A stretch of 64,000 nt of DNA from Mucilaginibacter glaciei (GCF_014773245.1 NZ_JACWMX010000002.1:1-64000); one strand, 5' to 3'; shown: positions 8,243 through 17,052, counted from the stretch's first letter. Notes: generated by a model not told the origin, from the letters alone. Numbers and translations are program-made.

Positions 8243-8803
8243 ATGAGTTTTTTTCATGTTAATATCAGCGAAATAGATACGCAAATAGCACAGTTTGCGC
8301 GGGCAATTGCTTTACCTATCCGTGTCTTTATTTTAAGAATGATTGCCGAGAACGGTAATGCATTAACCAAACAGGCATTTTATAATAATACCTTTAATGC
8401 CACTACTATTAACAAACACTTGCTTGAGTTACGATCATTAGGTATAGTAAAAGTAAAAACGGTACAAGCACAGGCTACCTATTACATCGACCAAAAAATG
8501 TTCGACCAAATGTCGGCCAACTTTAGCATGTTTTTTGATAATTCGGCTGCCGCGAACAACTCTGGTTTACTTACTGCCGCAAGCGAAATCCCCGCGGCTA
8601 AAAACTTTGGTGCATTCATCAAGCAGCATAGAATGGAACTTAACCTGTCGCAAGAGGCACTTGCTTCAAAACTGGCTATAGACCGCGCATTACTAAGCCG
8701 CATCGAAAATGGTAAAAAACAGCTTGACGCAGCCAAATTGGTACTTTTATCGCAGGCACTTTACATTAAAATTGATGATCTGGAACTGGCATACGCCTCT
8801 TAA
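8243..8803 (+). CDS. Fusion regulator: ArsR-like winged helix plus XRE HTH
   Basis: A 186-residue protein with two different DNA-binding folds. Residues about 12-95 look like an ArsR-type winged helix (LPIRVFILRMIAENG, then TTINKHLLELRSLGIVKVKT and a wing). Residues 122-182 form a classic XRE HTH (FGAFIKQHRMELNLSQEALA, then IDRALLSRIENGKKQ). The ATG at 8243 was chosen because the upstream ATG sits in the preceding terminator. No metal-binding cysteines are visible, so it is not a classical metal sensor. It sits between two TonB-receptor units and 121 bp upstream of the Oar-like receptor, and may control either; the target is unknown. Confidence 0.8.
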   Translation: MSFFHVNISEIDTQIAQFARAIALPIRVFILRMIAENGNALTKQAFYNNTFNATTINKHLLELRSLGIVKVKTVQAQATYYIDQKMFDQMSANFSMFFDNSAAANNSGLLTAASEIPAAKNFGAFIKQHRMELNLSQEALASKLAIDRALLSRIENGKKQLDAAKLVLLSQALYIKIDDLELAYAS

Positions 8804-8816
8804 TCTGCACGTATTG

Positions 8817-8904
8817 TCAACATTAAGTTAACATTAAGTATTACACAGTTTATCAAATCATAATTCACTGTTAACATAATCTTAACATTATACGCGAACC
8901 TTTG
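8817..8904 (+). promoter_or_regulatory. Pho-box-like direct repeats and promoter of the Oar-like receptor
   Basis: Two pairs of 11-bp direct repeats precede the receptor: TCAACATTAAG/TTAACATTAAG (8817-8838) and TTAACATAATC/TTAACATTATA (8871-8892). The pairs are 54 bp apart, about five helical turns. TTAACA-N5-TTAACA is the form of the Bacillus PhoP box, and 11-bp direct repeats are typical of OmpR/PhoB-type response regulators. A weak -7 element AACCTTTG lies at 8897-8904. The second pair covers the place where a -33 element should be, and no TTG is seen there, as expected for an activator-dependent promoter. Confidence 0.55.
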
Positions 8905-8924
8905 TGGAGTTTTAATAACCCCAT

Positions 8925-11900
8925 ATGAAGAAGCTTTACTTTATCATTATTACATTGCTGTTTGCAGTAACTGCAAACGCCCAAATCACCACCGCTGTAG
9001 TAAGCGGTAAGGTCACCGACCAGAAAGGCATTACTATGCCTGGCGTAACCGTATCGGTAGTCAATACCAGTACTGGTACCCGCTACGGATCACAAACCAA
9101 TGCTGATGGGCGCTACACCATCCCTAACGTTAACCCGGGCGGCCCTTACACCTTAACAGCTACTTTTATTGGTTACAACAAGGATGAACGCAGCGATATA
9201 ACCCTCCAATTGGGCAGCGCTACCTTTAATTTTGTTTTAGCCGATGCTACAACCGCCCTTAAAGAGGTAAGGGTTACAGCCGTAGGCGGTGCTACCAAAA
9301 CCGGGGCAAGTACCCGCATCAGCCAAAGCCAGATCCGCAATATGCCTTCTATTAACCGTAGTTTGCAGGATCTGACCCGCGCAACACCGCAAAGTAATAA
9401 CAACTCTTTCCAGGGTACTAACTACCGTTATAACAACGTAACGCTTGATGGTGCCATCAATAATGATGCTATCGGCTTCAGTCCATCATTAGGTGGTCAA
9501 AACAATGCTTCGGGACAGGTAGGAAGCAGTACACGTACCAGCCCGGTATCACTTGATGCCATACAGGATATACAAGTATTAGTTGCCCCTTACGATATCA
9601 AAATAGGTAACGTATTAGGCGGTAGTATCAACGCAGTTACCCGCAGCGGTACTAATGATGTAACCGGTTCTATTTACGGCTTTGGCCGCGGTGCGTTTTT
9701 GGTAGGCCCAAACAATGCACAGGCACAATCTGGCGGTGACGGTTCAAAACTTCCGTCAACCTTTCATGATTACCAAACCGGTATCCGCGTAGGTTTCCCA
9801 TTGATCAAAAATAAATTGTTCTTCTTTACTAATGAAGAGATTGCCCGCAGGCAGGATCCGGTTATTGCGGCAGCAGGTAGTGCAGGTTCTGCAAAGGTAT
9901 TAACCCTGCAGGATGCCATGGACATTAAAAATAAAATGGCCAGCTATGGTTTTGATGCCGGTACTTATGACAACACCTCCATCTTCTCAAACTCGAACAA
10001 GTTCTTTAACCGTTTGGACTGGAATATCAATGACAAAAACCAGTTGACCATTCGTAATAACACCATCACGTCTACCGCTACCAACCTGGAGCGCGATCAG
10101 CAAAACTTCCGTTTTGGCAGCATCGATTACACATCGCACAATAATTCAAGTTCAACCGTAGCCGAATTAAAAAGCAGGTTTAGCAATAACGTTAACAACA
10201 GTTTGGTAATTGGTTATTCTAACGTACATGATTACCGCGACCCTACATCAAACCCTGCTCTTCCACAGATAGAGATCACAGGCCGCACACCGGGTACCAC
10301 TATATTTTTAGGTACCGACAGAGAGGCATCTATATTTGATATGCGCCAAAAAACTATCGAGTTTACCGACAACTTAACTTTAACTAAAGGCAAGCATACC
10401 TTCACTTTCGGTACGCACAACGAGTTTTATGATATCACTTATAACTTTGTAAATGCCTGGAACGGCCGTATAGCTTATAGCAGTGTTGCTAACTTTTTAG
10501 CTAACAGCCCGTCACGTACCCGTGCCAACTACAACTACACAAACAACACCCGCGATTATATAATTGCCAACCCATCTGCCCGATTTAATGTTAACCTTTT
10601 AAGCCTTTACGGCCAGGACGAGATCCAGCTGACCGACAACTTTAAATTAACCGCTGGTATCCGTTTTGACTACGCTGATGTACCTAACAAACAACAGCTG
10701 AGTGCAAAAACAAGTAATGCCCCTGCCGATGCCTTTTACGGCAATACATTTACTTATACCAAGCCACGCACAATTGCTCAGAATTACTTAGGTAATATTG
10801 AAGTTAACCCGCGTGTATCATTTAATTGGGACGTGCTGGGCGATCAGAGTTCGGTATTACGTGGCGGTAGCGGCTTCTTTACGGGCCGTGTTCCTTTTGC
10901 ATGGTTTGGTTATGCATTTTATAACAATGGTAACACTTATGGTGCTTACGATAAAAGGCCAAATGCGACGTCTCCTATCACACCGGGCACTAACCCTATA
11001 CAGGCCCCTGCCAATGGTGGTTTAGGTTATGTACAACAACAAGTACCAGCGGTTAATACATCTGCTGCGGGCCCAACCCAGGTAGATTTAATTGACAATA
11101 ATTTTAAAATGCCGCAAGTATGGCGTTCAAACCTGGCTTATGATTTAACCACCGCTAACCGTTGGAAATTCACTTTAGAAGGTATTTACACCAAGGTAAT
11201 TCATGACCTGAAATTCCAGCAGGTAAATACTAAAGACCAGGTTACCTACTACCCTTACGATACGCAGCAACAGCAGCCTATATTTGTTAACCAGGCGGTT
11301 AACTCATCATATACCAACGCCTACTTGTTATCAAACACCAGCCAGGGTTACCGTTACAGCTTAACCGCACAGGTTGCTAAAAACTTCCCTTTTGGATTGA
11401 ATGCTTCGGTAGCCTATACCTACGGCCACTCAAAAGATGTTACCAATGGTATACGTAACTCAATGGAAAGTAACTGGCAGCTTAACCAGGCGCTTAACCC
11501 GAATAACCCGGGTTTAGCTAACTCAAACTTTGATATCCGCAGCCGCATCGTATCAAACATCAATTACATGGTTAACTGGGATAAAGAGAAAAACTACACG
11601 GCTAACTTTACCTTCTTCCTGAGCGCGCAAACAGGTAACCCGTTCACCTACGGTTTCTTACCAAGTGCTATAGATGGTACAGGCCAGCAAGTTAGTTTAG
11701 CCTACATCCCTAAAACAGGCGAAACTGTTAACTTTTTCAGCGATGTAGTTGGCGGTGCTACGGCAGCACAACAGGCAGCAGCGTTCGATTCATACATTGA
11801 TGGAAACAAGTACCTGAAAACACGCCGCGGCCAGTTTACCGAGCGTAACGCGGCTTACACGCCATGGAACAATAACCTTGATTTCCGTTTCTCGCAAGAC

Positions 11901-12182
11901 TTTAAGTTTGGTAACGGTAAACGTAAACAAGTAATTACCTTCACTTACGACATCATTAACTTAACCAACCTGCTGAACAAAAAATGGGGCCAATACTACT
12001 TCTCGGCTAACACTTTCAACTCAACATCAAGCGTTGGTTTAACACCAAAAACGACACCTGCCTTTGGCGCAGTATCAACAACATATCCTAAATACACCTT
12101 TGCTGATCCGGGTGTACCATATTCTGTTGATCTGTTCGCTTCGCGCTGGCAAATGCAGTTTGGTTTGCGTTACGCATTCTAA
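8925..12182 (+). CDS. Oar-like TonB-dependent receptor
   Basis: A 1085-residue outer-membrane protein. It has a signal peptide (cut near ANAQ, residue 20), a CarboxypepD_reg-like domain (about 25-105: VSGKVTDQKGITMPGVTVSV), a divergent plug (INRSLQDLTRATPQ, NNVTLDGAINNDAIG, LDAIQDIQVLVAPYDIKIGN, GGSINAVTRSGTN) and a barrel of about 850 residues ending LRYAF. This arrangement matches the Oar family of Myxococcus and Bacteroidota, whose ligands are mostly unknown. It is monocistronic between the TTAACA repeats and a strong terminator. If those repeats are a true Pho box, the receptor would be induced by phosphate starvation, which is an inference. Confidence 0.9.
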   Translation: MKKLYFIIITLLFAVTANAQITTAVVSGKVTDQKGITMPGVTVSVVNTSTGTRYGSQTNADGRYTIPNVNPGGPYTLTATFIGYNKDERSDITLQLGSATFNFVLADATTALKEVRVTAVGGATKTGASTRISQSQIRNMPSINRSLQDLTRATPQSNNNSFQGTNYRYNNVTLDGAINNDAIGFSPSLGGQNNASGQVGSSTRTSPVSLDAIQDIQVLVAPYDIKIGNVLGGSINAVTRSGTNDVTGSIYGFGRGAFLVGPNNAQAQSGGDGSKLPSTFHDYQTGIRVGFPLIKNKLFFFTNEEIARRQDPVIAAAGSAGSAKVLTLQDAMDIKNKMASYGFDAGTYDNTSIFSNSNKFFNRLDWNINDKNQLTIRNNTITSTATNLERDQQNFRFGSIDYTSHNNSSSTVAELKSRFSNNVNNSLVIGYSNVHDYRDPTSNPALPQIEITGRTPGTTIFLGTDREASIFDMRQKTIEFTDNLTLTKGKHTFTFGTHNEFYDITYNFVNAWNGRIAYSSVANFLANSPSRTRANYNYTNNTRDYIIANPSARFNVNLLSLYGQDEIQLTDNFKLTAGIRFDYADVPNKQQLSAKTSNAPADAFYGNTFTYTKPRTIAQNYLGNIEVNPRVSFNWDVLGDQSSVLRGGSGFFTGRVPFAWFGYAFYNNGNTYGAYDKRPNATSPITPGTNPIQAPANGGLGYVQQQVPAVNTSAAGPTQVDLIDNNFKMPQVWRSNLAYDLTTANRWKFTLEGIYTKVIHDLKFQQVNTKDQVTYYPYDTQQQQPIFVNQAVNSSYTNAYLLSNTSQGYRYSLTAQVAKNFPFGLNASVAYTYGHSKDVTNGIRNSMESNWQLNQALNPNNPGLANSNFDIRSRIVSNINYMVNWDKEKNYTANFTFFLSAQTGNPFTYGFLPSAIDGTGQQVSLAYIPKTGETVNFFSDVVGGATAAQQAAAFDSYIDGNKYLKTRRGQFTERNAAYTPWNNNLDFRFSQDFKFGNGKRKQVITFTYDIINLTNLLNKKWGQYYFSANTFNSTSSVGLTPKTTPAFGAVSTTYPKYTFADPGVPYSVDLFASRWQMQFGLRYAF

Positions 12183-12202
12183 ACCGGCATAGTCAAATAT
12201 TT

Positions 12203-12233
12203 AAAAGCCGCCCGATTTTTCGGGCGGCTTTTT
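12203..12233 (+). terminator. Strong intrinsic terminator
   Basis: AAAGCCGCCCG pairs with CGGGCGGCTTT around a T-rich loop and is followed by more T. It terminates the Oar-like gene and could also act on the opposite strand. Confidence 0.9.
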
Positions 12234-12257
12234 GTTTATAATAGCTACCTTGCAACC

Positions 12258-13196
12258 ATGCAGCAAACCGGTAGCCCCTCAGTACTGCCTCCCGCCTTTA
12301 TTAACTGGATCATGTTTATCTCCATCTGTTTAATATGGGGTAGTTCATTTATTTTAATGAAACTGGGCCTGTATGATACGGCACACAAGCCTTTGCTCAG
12401 CGCCTACCAGGTGGCTGCTATACGCATCATTACCGCCGGGATAGTGCTTTTCCCCGTACTCATCAGTAACCGCAGCAAGATCCCTTTTAAGCTTTCTGGA
12501 TGGATGATATTTTCGGGCATATTTGGCAGTTTCCTGCCTGCATTTTTATTTTGCATTGCCGAAACTAAAATAGATAGCGCCCTGGCCGGTACGCTAAACT
12601 CCCTCACCCCCATCTTTGCTATTATATTCGGATTTTTGTTCTTTGGTCATAAGATCCCGCTTGGGCAAATTGCAGGTATCATCATCGGGTTTGGAGGCAT
12701 TGTGTTGCTTTACCTGGTCAAACAACACTCAGGTGCAGGGCAAATTAGTTATGGCGGGCTGGTTATAATGGCCACTATTTTTTACGGCATTAATATCGTT
12801 GTTGTAAGGCGGCATTTAAATGGCGTAAGCCCGCTGGTAATCACCGCTTTCTCTTTAATAGCTGTTACTTTGCCATCGTTGGTAATTTTATGGCACAGCG
12901 GCTTTTTCAACTTACCATTAGCACAGCCGCAGTACATTAAAGCTTGCCTGGCGGTTTGCACGTTGGGCATATTGGGTACGGCATTAGCCTGGGTTTTATT
13001 CTATGCGCTGGTGCAACGCACAAGTGTGCTGTTTACCTCAACCGCCAGCTACGGCATCCCGTTTGTAGCATTTGCCTGGGGTTGGTACTACGGCGAAACC
13101 ATAACTGCGGCACAAATAGGCTGCCTGTTTATCATATTAGGCGGCGTATATTTAACTAAAATTGATTTTAGCAGGTATCGCAAAAGGGTGGTTTAG
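12258..13196 (+). CDS. EamA/DMT-family transporter
   Basis: A 312-residue inner-membrane protein with about ten hydrophobic segments in two EamA repeats (about residues 15-155 and 165-305). Landmarks are CLIWGSSFILMKLG at the first helix, ALAGTLNSLTPIFAIIFGFL closing the first repeat, and a matching SVLFTSTASYGIPFVAFAWG in the second. Such proteins export amino acids or other metabolites; the substrate cannot be told from sequence. The ATG at 12258 lies 8 bp after a poor -7-like TACCTTGC. It follows the terminator at 12203, so it is transcribed separately. Confidence 0.88.
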   Translation: MQQTGSPSVLPPAFINWIMFISICLIWGSSFILMKLGLYDTAHKPLLSAYQVAAIRIITAGIVLFPVLISNRSKIPFKLSGWMIFSGIFGSFLPAFLFCIAETKIDSALAGTLNSLTPIFAIIFGFLFFGHKIPLGQIAGIIIGFGGIVLLYLVKQHSGAGQISYGGLVIMATIFYGINIVVVRRHLNGVSPLVITAFSLIAVTLPSLVILWHSGFFNLPLAQPQYIKACLAVCTLGILGTALAWVLFYALVQRTSVLFTSTASYGIPFVAFAWGWYYGETITAAQIGCLFIILGGVYLTKIDFSRYRKRVV

Positions 13197-13202
13197 TCGC
13201 TA

Positions 13203-13483
13203 CTATACTCCGGTCAACGCATTTTTAAAAGCATTAATCTCCACCTCACCAACCACTTGTCCTTTAAATAAAACGGCTATTCTGTCGTCTTGCTTTTGCA
13301 GTTGCAGACTACCCTTAAACAATTGTATTTTGGATGACGAAATTAAAGTCCTCAGTACAGAAACGTACTCTTTACGACAGGCTAACTCCATTTGCCCATC
13401 GGCTACAACAAGGCGTACTCTTTTATCATGGGGTTCGATACGGAAAATACTTTTTCAGTTAGTTTTAGCATCTGCATTATCAT
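13203..13483 (-). pseudogene. Small gene with a one-base frameshift
   Basis: The reading frame ending at 13203 gives a plausible protein core (VRLVVADGQMELACRKEY, ISSSKIQLFKGSLQLQKQDD, IAVLFKGQVVGEVEI) but its only ATG (13391) falls mid-domain, and upstream codons stay protein-like (FRIEPHDKRV) until a stop at 13452-13454. In the next frame an ATG at 13483 starts MIMQMLKLTEKVF. Adding one T to the run opposite 13444-13447 joins the two into a continuous protein of about 90 residues reading LTEKVFFRIEPHDKR. I take this as a frameshift or a sequencing error. No known family. The alternative is a genuine 62-residue protein from 13391. It is convergent with the EamA gene, 6 bp away. Confidence 0.5.
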
Positions 13484-13555
13484 GCACTGAATTTACAGTT
13501 ATCCCGTGAAACTTTTTTATCTGCTGAATGTCTCCTTTAAATAAATTTCAAGTAC

Positions 13556-13903
13556 ATGACACCGATACACTTTACCGTTGGCAACGAAAGAGCCGTGAAA
13601 GTTATCCCTAATACACAAGGGCAGGTAGATGGTCACCCGGTATTAACTTACACCTATAACATTTACGCCGATAGCAATTTTGACGATGCCCACACGCTGC
13701 AACGCCAGGAGAGCGAGCTTTTACTGGAAAAAAAGCTCGATCCAAATTACCTCGGTTATATTACTTTTGAAGAACCCGGTAAACTATTTAGCTACACTGC
13801 CGACGGGTATGACGACCTGACATCCGGAGAGGTGGAGGAGATCATCGAGCACATTACCCATTACCGCGAAAACCCAGGGATGTGGGCGGCAGATGAATTT
13901 TAA
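13556..13903 (+). CDS. Conserved-looking hypothetical protein
   Basis: A 115-residue soluble, acidic protein that I do not recognise. It has no signal peptide, membrane segment or catalytic motif. Sequence features are a beta-rich start (IHFTVGNERAVKVIP), a charged middle (LQRQESELLLEKKLDPNYLG), FEEPGKLFSYT and an acidic helical C-terminus (SGEVEEIIEHITHYRE). The ATG at 13556 is the first in frame. It lies 47 bp before the esterase gene in the same direction, so the two may be cotranscribed. Codon use looks like its neighbours. Confidence 0.65.
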   Translation: MTPIHFTVGNERAVKVIPNTQGQVDGHPVLTYTYNIYADSNFDDAHTLQRQESELLLEKKLDPNYLGYITFEEPGKLFSYTADGYDDLTSGEVEEIIEHITHYRENPGMWAADEF

Positions 13904-13950
13904 ATTTAAAAGACATCCAAAACATTAAACCGGCGCATAGTTAACCACCC

Positions 13951-14505
13951 ATGCAACACATTTTATTTTTTGGCGATAGTTTAACGGCTGGTTATGGGCT
14001 GGCCAATACCGCAACAGAATCATTCCCCGCGTTGATAAGTGAAAAGCTCAAGGCCCAAAACCTGCAATACCATGTTACAAACGCAGGCTTAAGCGGGGAT
14101 ACAACCTCGGGAGGTCTTTCGAGATTAACCTATTGGTTACGTAAACCGGTTGATATTTTTGTATTGGAGCTGGGCATTAATGATATCCGTCGTGGCGTTA
14201 AGCTAGCCATCATTCAGCAAAATTTGCAGGCCATTATCAACCAGGTAAAAACGAAAAATCCACATGCAAAACTGGTACTTTTAGGTATGGAGATCCCCAT
14301 ATTTTTGGGTGGTAACCTTGCTGTAGAAGTTGGCGCGATATATCGCCAACTGGCTCAAACAAATCAAATGGCATTTGTGCCGTTTTTATTAAAGGGCGTT
14401 GCCGGGCTAAAACACTTAAACCTTCGCGACATGGTGCACCCATCTGCGGCAGGGTATAAAATTGTAGCAGAGTTAGTATGGCCAGCCATCCATAATTTGC
14501 TGTAA
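13951..14505 (+). CDS. SGNH-hydrolase esterase (TesA-like arylesterase)
   Basis: A 184-residue GDSL/SGNH hydrolase. Block I is FFGDSLTAGYG (nucleophile Ser10), block II GLSGDTTSGG, block III GIND, and block V RDMVHPSAAGYK with the catalytic Asp and His. The order and length match the mature domain of E. coli TesA, a thioesterase/lysophospholipase/arylesterase. Unlike TesA it has no signal peptide, as the protein starts MQHILFFGDS, so it is predicted to be cytoplasmic. The natural substrate is not evident. It may be cotranscribed with the hypothetical gene ending at 13903. Confidence 0.9.
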   Translation: MQHILFFGDSLTAGYGLANTATESFPALISEKLKAQNLQYHVTNAGLSGDTTSGGLSRLTYWLRKPVDIFVLELGINDIRRGVKLAIIQQNLQAIINQVKTKNPHAKLVLLGMEIPIFLGGNLAVEVGAIYRQLAQTNQMAFVPFLLKGVAGLKHLNLRDMVHPSAAGYKIVAELVWPAIHNLL

Positions 14506-14642
14506 ACAGCTAATTCACAACTACAAGTATTAAGACAACCTGAGGGAGTGATTTTAGACTTTCTAAGCCATCTATTACTATTGAACGTTACGTAAGTTGG
14601 CTAACGTCTGAAATTTATTAGTCGCCCCCAACAAATTTAGAC

Positions 14643-14846
14643 TTGAGAGTTAATGAAATTGCTGACATTTTAATCGGCTTGTTGCTTATTGTGAGTGGCG
14701 CCGGTGCGTTTTTATATATCCTGAAACAAGCTACCAACGAGGCCAAAAGCAATAAACAATATCTTTGGTTTAGCCTTGCGGCAGTAGCACTTTTGCTAAT
14801 GGGTTTAGCCGCCATTTATGAAGGGGTAGAAACAACTATTTCATAA
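14643..14846 (+). CDS. Small two-helix membrane protein
   Basis: A 67-residue protein with two hydrophobic segments (ADILIGLLLIVSGAGAFLYI and YLWFSLAAVALLLMGLAAIY) joined by a short Lys/Asn-rich loop, probably a hairpin in the inner membrane. The only possible start before the first segment is TTG at 14643. That TTG is also part of TAGACTTG, one mismatch from a -7 element, so the start is uncertain. Function unknown. A minus-strand terminator follows directly. Confidence 0.5.
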   Translation: MRVNEIADILIGLLLIVSGAGAFLYILKQATNEAKSNKQYLWFSLAAVALLLMGLAAIYEGVETTIS

Positions 14847-14850
14847 ATAT

Positions 14851-14881
14851 AAAAAAAGGCCGGAAGATCACTCTCCCGGCC
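14851..14881 (-). terminator. Intrinsic terminator of the nucleotidyltransferase gene
   Basis: GGCCGG (14858-14863) pairs with CCGGCC (14876-14881). On the minus strand the stem is followed by seven T, so it ends the transcript of the gene at 14926-15828. Confidence 0.75.
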
Positions 14882-14925
14882 GGAACTGCTTATAGCAGCT
14901 TTATTTTATTAAAATGAACCGTGTA

Positions 14926-15828
14926 TTATTCCCAAAGGTTGTTTGGGTATGTACCGTTCTCCACCAATTCTGATATTGATTTTTGCACAATGGGCTTATC
15001 TTCCTTGTAAGTTACACCAAACCATTTTTGCGCGGTAGGGATAACTTTGAATGAAGCCGTACCGCTTTTGATCAACTCGTCGGCTACTAAAGGGATAAAG
15101 AATTCTGATTTTGGGTTCTCTTTATTAGCAGCAACAAACTTTTTAAACAGATCAAGGCTCTGATCAAATACAGCAGGTGTAAAGCCCCAAAAATTCATAG
15201 ATACGCGGGTATCATTAGGTAACGAATGTTCACCGGTTGCATCTTTATAAACCACACTGCCATCGTCTTTAAAGTAAACCTCGGTACGCTCGTTTACCTC
15301 AGTCATGTTACCTTTATCATTTACCGCGCAAACACCGCGCGATACGGTACCATAATCTGATAAGGTTTTATCTATCTGGTAACCGATAATGGCATATTTA
15401 TCGTCGGCAACTTCGGTAGTTAAAAAATCCGCCATTTTTTTGAAAGCGTCGTAACCGTAAAAATCATCAGCATTAATTACGCAGAAAGGCTCTTTTACCT
15501 GGTTACGTGCCGCTAAAACCGCATGTGCAGTACCCCATGGTTTAGCACGTTCTACCCTTTCGGTAATTCCGAAAGGTTCCAGGTCGAAGCTCTGGAAAAC
15601 ATAATCAGTTTCTACGCGGCCTTTCAATTTGGGCTCAAATATGGTCTTAAAGTTTTCGGCAAATTCCTCGCGAATGATAAAGCTAACTTTACCAAACCCG
15701 GCCTTTATAGCATCGTATATAGAATAGTCTATAATGGTTTCGCCATTAGGGCCAAAGCCATCAACCTGTTTCATACTTCCGTAACGGCTGGCCATACCTG
15801 CGGCCAATATTAATAGTGTAGGTTTCAT
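14926..15828 (-). CDS. NTP-dependent sugar nucleotidyltransferase
   Basis: A 300-residue enzyme of the glucose-1-phosphate nucleotidyltransferase type (GT-A-like Rossmann fold). It opens with the nucleotide-binding motif LILAAGMASRYGSMKQ, has the second signature PWGTAHAVLAAR near residue 100 and the metal-binding NADDFYG near 120. A terminal helical part follows. Members activate a sugar phosphate to an NDP-sugar for envelope polysaccharide synthesis; the exact nucleotide and sugar cannot be fixed, and no sugar-biosynthesis gene is adjacent. It has its own -7 element (15866-15873) and terminator, so it is monocistronic. Confidence 0.85.
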   Translation of the reverse strand: MKPTLLILAAGMASRYGSMKQVDGFGPNGETIIDYSIYDAIKAGFGKVSFIIREEFAENFKTIFEPKLKGRVETDYVFQSFDLEPFGITERVERAKPWGTAHAVLAARNQVKEPFCVINADDFYGYDAFKKMADFLTTEVADDKYAIIGYQIDKTLSDYGTVSRGVCAVNDKGNMTEVNERTEVYFKDDGSVVYKDATGEHSLPNDTRVSMNFWGFTPAVFDQSLDLFKKFVAANKENPKSEFFIPLVADELIKSGTASFKVIPTAQKWFGVTYKEDKPIVQKSISELVENGTYPNNLWE

Positions 15829-15865
15829 TTGTGAGATGGGGTATTACTTAGTGTGTTATCTTAAA

Positions 15866-15873
15866 CAAATATA
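15866..15873 (-). promoter_or_regulatory. -7 element TATATTTG
   Basis: A perfect TAnnTTTG on the minus strand, 37 bp upstream of the ATG at 15828. No clear -33 TTG is seen; the sequence continues into the end of the M42 peptidase gene. Confidence 0.6.
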
Positions 15874-15896
15874 AATTATGCCTAAAAGTTTTAATA

Positions 15897-17012
15897 TTAT
15901 TTAATGTATCTAAAATCCTGACCGTTCTGGATGGTCAACAAAGATTCGTATATCAGACGGATAACATTATCTACATCCTCTTTATGAATCATCTCTACCG
16001 TGGTGTGCATATAACGTAATGGTAAAGAGATCAACGCTGATGGTACGCCGTCGTTAGAGTAAGCAAACGCATCGGTATCTGTACCCGTACTACGAGATGA
16101 TGCCTGGCGCTGAAACGGGATCCCCGCTTTTTTCGCAGCGTCTATCAATAATTTGTTCAGGTTGTTTTGTACCGCCGGGGCGTATGAAATTACAGGGCCC
16201 TTACCACAGGCCAGATCGCCCTGAGTGATCTTATTGATCATCGGGGTGCCCGTATCATGCGTAACATCGGTTACGATGGCTACGTTTGGCTTTATACGAT
16301 GAGCGATCATCTCGGCACCGCGTAAACCTATTTCTTCCTGCACGGCATTTACAATGTATAAGCCGAAAGGCAATTTTACGTTGTTCTCTTTTAATAAACG
16401 GGCAACCTCGGCAATCATAAAACCACCGGCGCGGTTATCCAGGGCGCGGCCAACATAATAGCGGTTGTTCAGCACCATAAACTCATCTTCATAAGTGATC
16501 ACACAACCTACATGGATGCCCATTTTCTCTACCTCTTCTTTACTGGTGCACCCGCAATCTAAAAAGATATTTTTCAAAGTGGGGGCCTCTTCCTTTTCGC
16601 CGCCTAAGCGGGCGTGGATAGCCGGCCAGCCGAACACTGCCTTTACAATGCCGTTATCGGTATGGATGTCTACCCGTTTAGAAGGTGCTATCTGATGATC
16701 TGACCCGCCATTGCGGATCACGTAGATCAAGCCATCGTTGGTAATGTAGTTTACGAACCACGAAATCTCGTCGGCATGGGCTTCGATCACTACCTTATAC
16801 TCGGCTGTAGGGTTAATAATACCCACCGCAGTACCGTAATTATCTGTATAAAAATCGTCGATATAAGGTTTTAAATAGTCCAGCCACAATTGCTGGCCTT
16901 TCCATTCAAAGCCGGTAGGAGACGGATTATTGATATATTTTTCGAAAAATGCGAGGGATGTTTCGTTCACTATAGCAGGCTTTTGTGCTGCTTCGGGTTT
17001 CTTTTTAGCCAT
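15897..17012 (-). CDS. M42-family metallopeptidase
   Basis: A 371-residue dinuclear-metal aminopeptidase of the TET/glutamyl-aminopeptidase type. The metal ligands can be seen in order: EAHADE (His), RALDNRAGG (bridging Asp), NAVQEEIGLRG (catalytic Glu and ligand Glu), IVTDVTHD (Asp) and RYMHTTVEM (His). The N-terminus is a Lys/Ala-rich extension (MAKKKPEAAQK) before the usual family start. Expected to be a cytoplasmic oligomer trimming peptides. It is transcribed in the same direction as the nucleotidyltransferase, 68 bp apart, but each has its own -7 element. Confidence 0.92.
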   Translation of the reverse strand: MAKKKPEAAQKPAIVNETSLAFFEKYINNPSPTGFEWKGQQLWLDYLKPYIDDFYTDNYGTAVGIINPTAEYKVVIEAHADEISWFVNYITNDGLIYVIRNGGSDHQIAPSKRVDIHTDNGIVKAVFGWPAIHARLGGEKEEAPTLKNIFLDCGCTSKEEVEKMGIHVGCVITYEDEFMVLNNRYYVGRALDNRAGGFMIAEVARLLKENNVKLPFGLYIVNAVQEEIGLRGAEMIAHRIKPNVAIVTDVTHDTGTPMINKITQGDLACGKGPVISYAPAVQNNLNKLLIDAAKKAGIPFQRQASSRSTGTDTDAFAYSNDGVPSALISLPLRYMHTTVEMIHKEDVDNVIRLIYESLLTIQNGQDFRYIK

Positions 17013-17044
17013 TTGTTATCATATTAGGCCTTTAGGCCGTAATG

Positions 17045-17052
17045 CAAATATA
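17045..17052 (-). promoter_or_regulatory. -7 element TATATTTG of the M42 gene
   Basis: A perfect TAnnTTTG on the minus strand, 32 bp upstream of the ATG at 17012. A TTG (17076-17078, minus) is 23 bp upstream, at the edge of usual spacing. Between promoter and start lies a short duplicated TTAGGCC. Confidence 0.6.

Noticed and set aside
13162..13509. Plus-strand reading frame of 115 codons overlapping the EamA end
   Set aside because: It begins inside the EamA gene, has Cys/Ser-rich unprotein-like composition, and lies opposite the more convincing minus-strand coding signal at 13203-13483.
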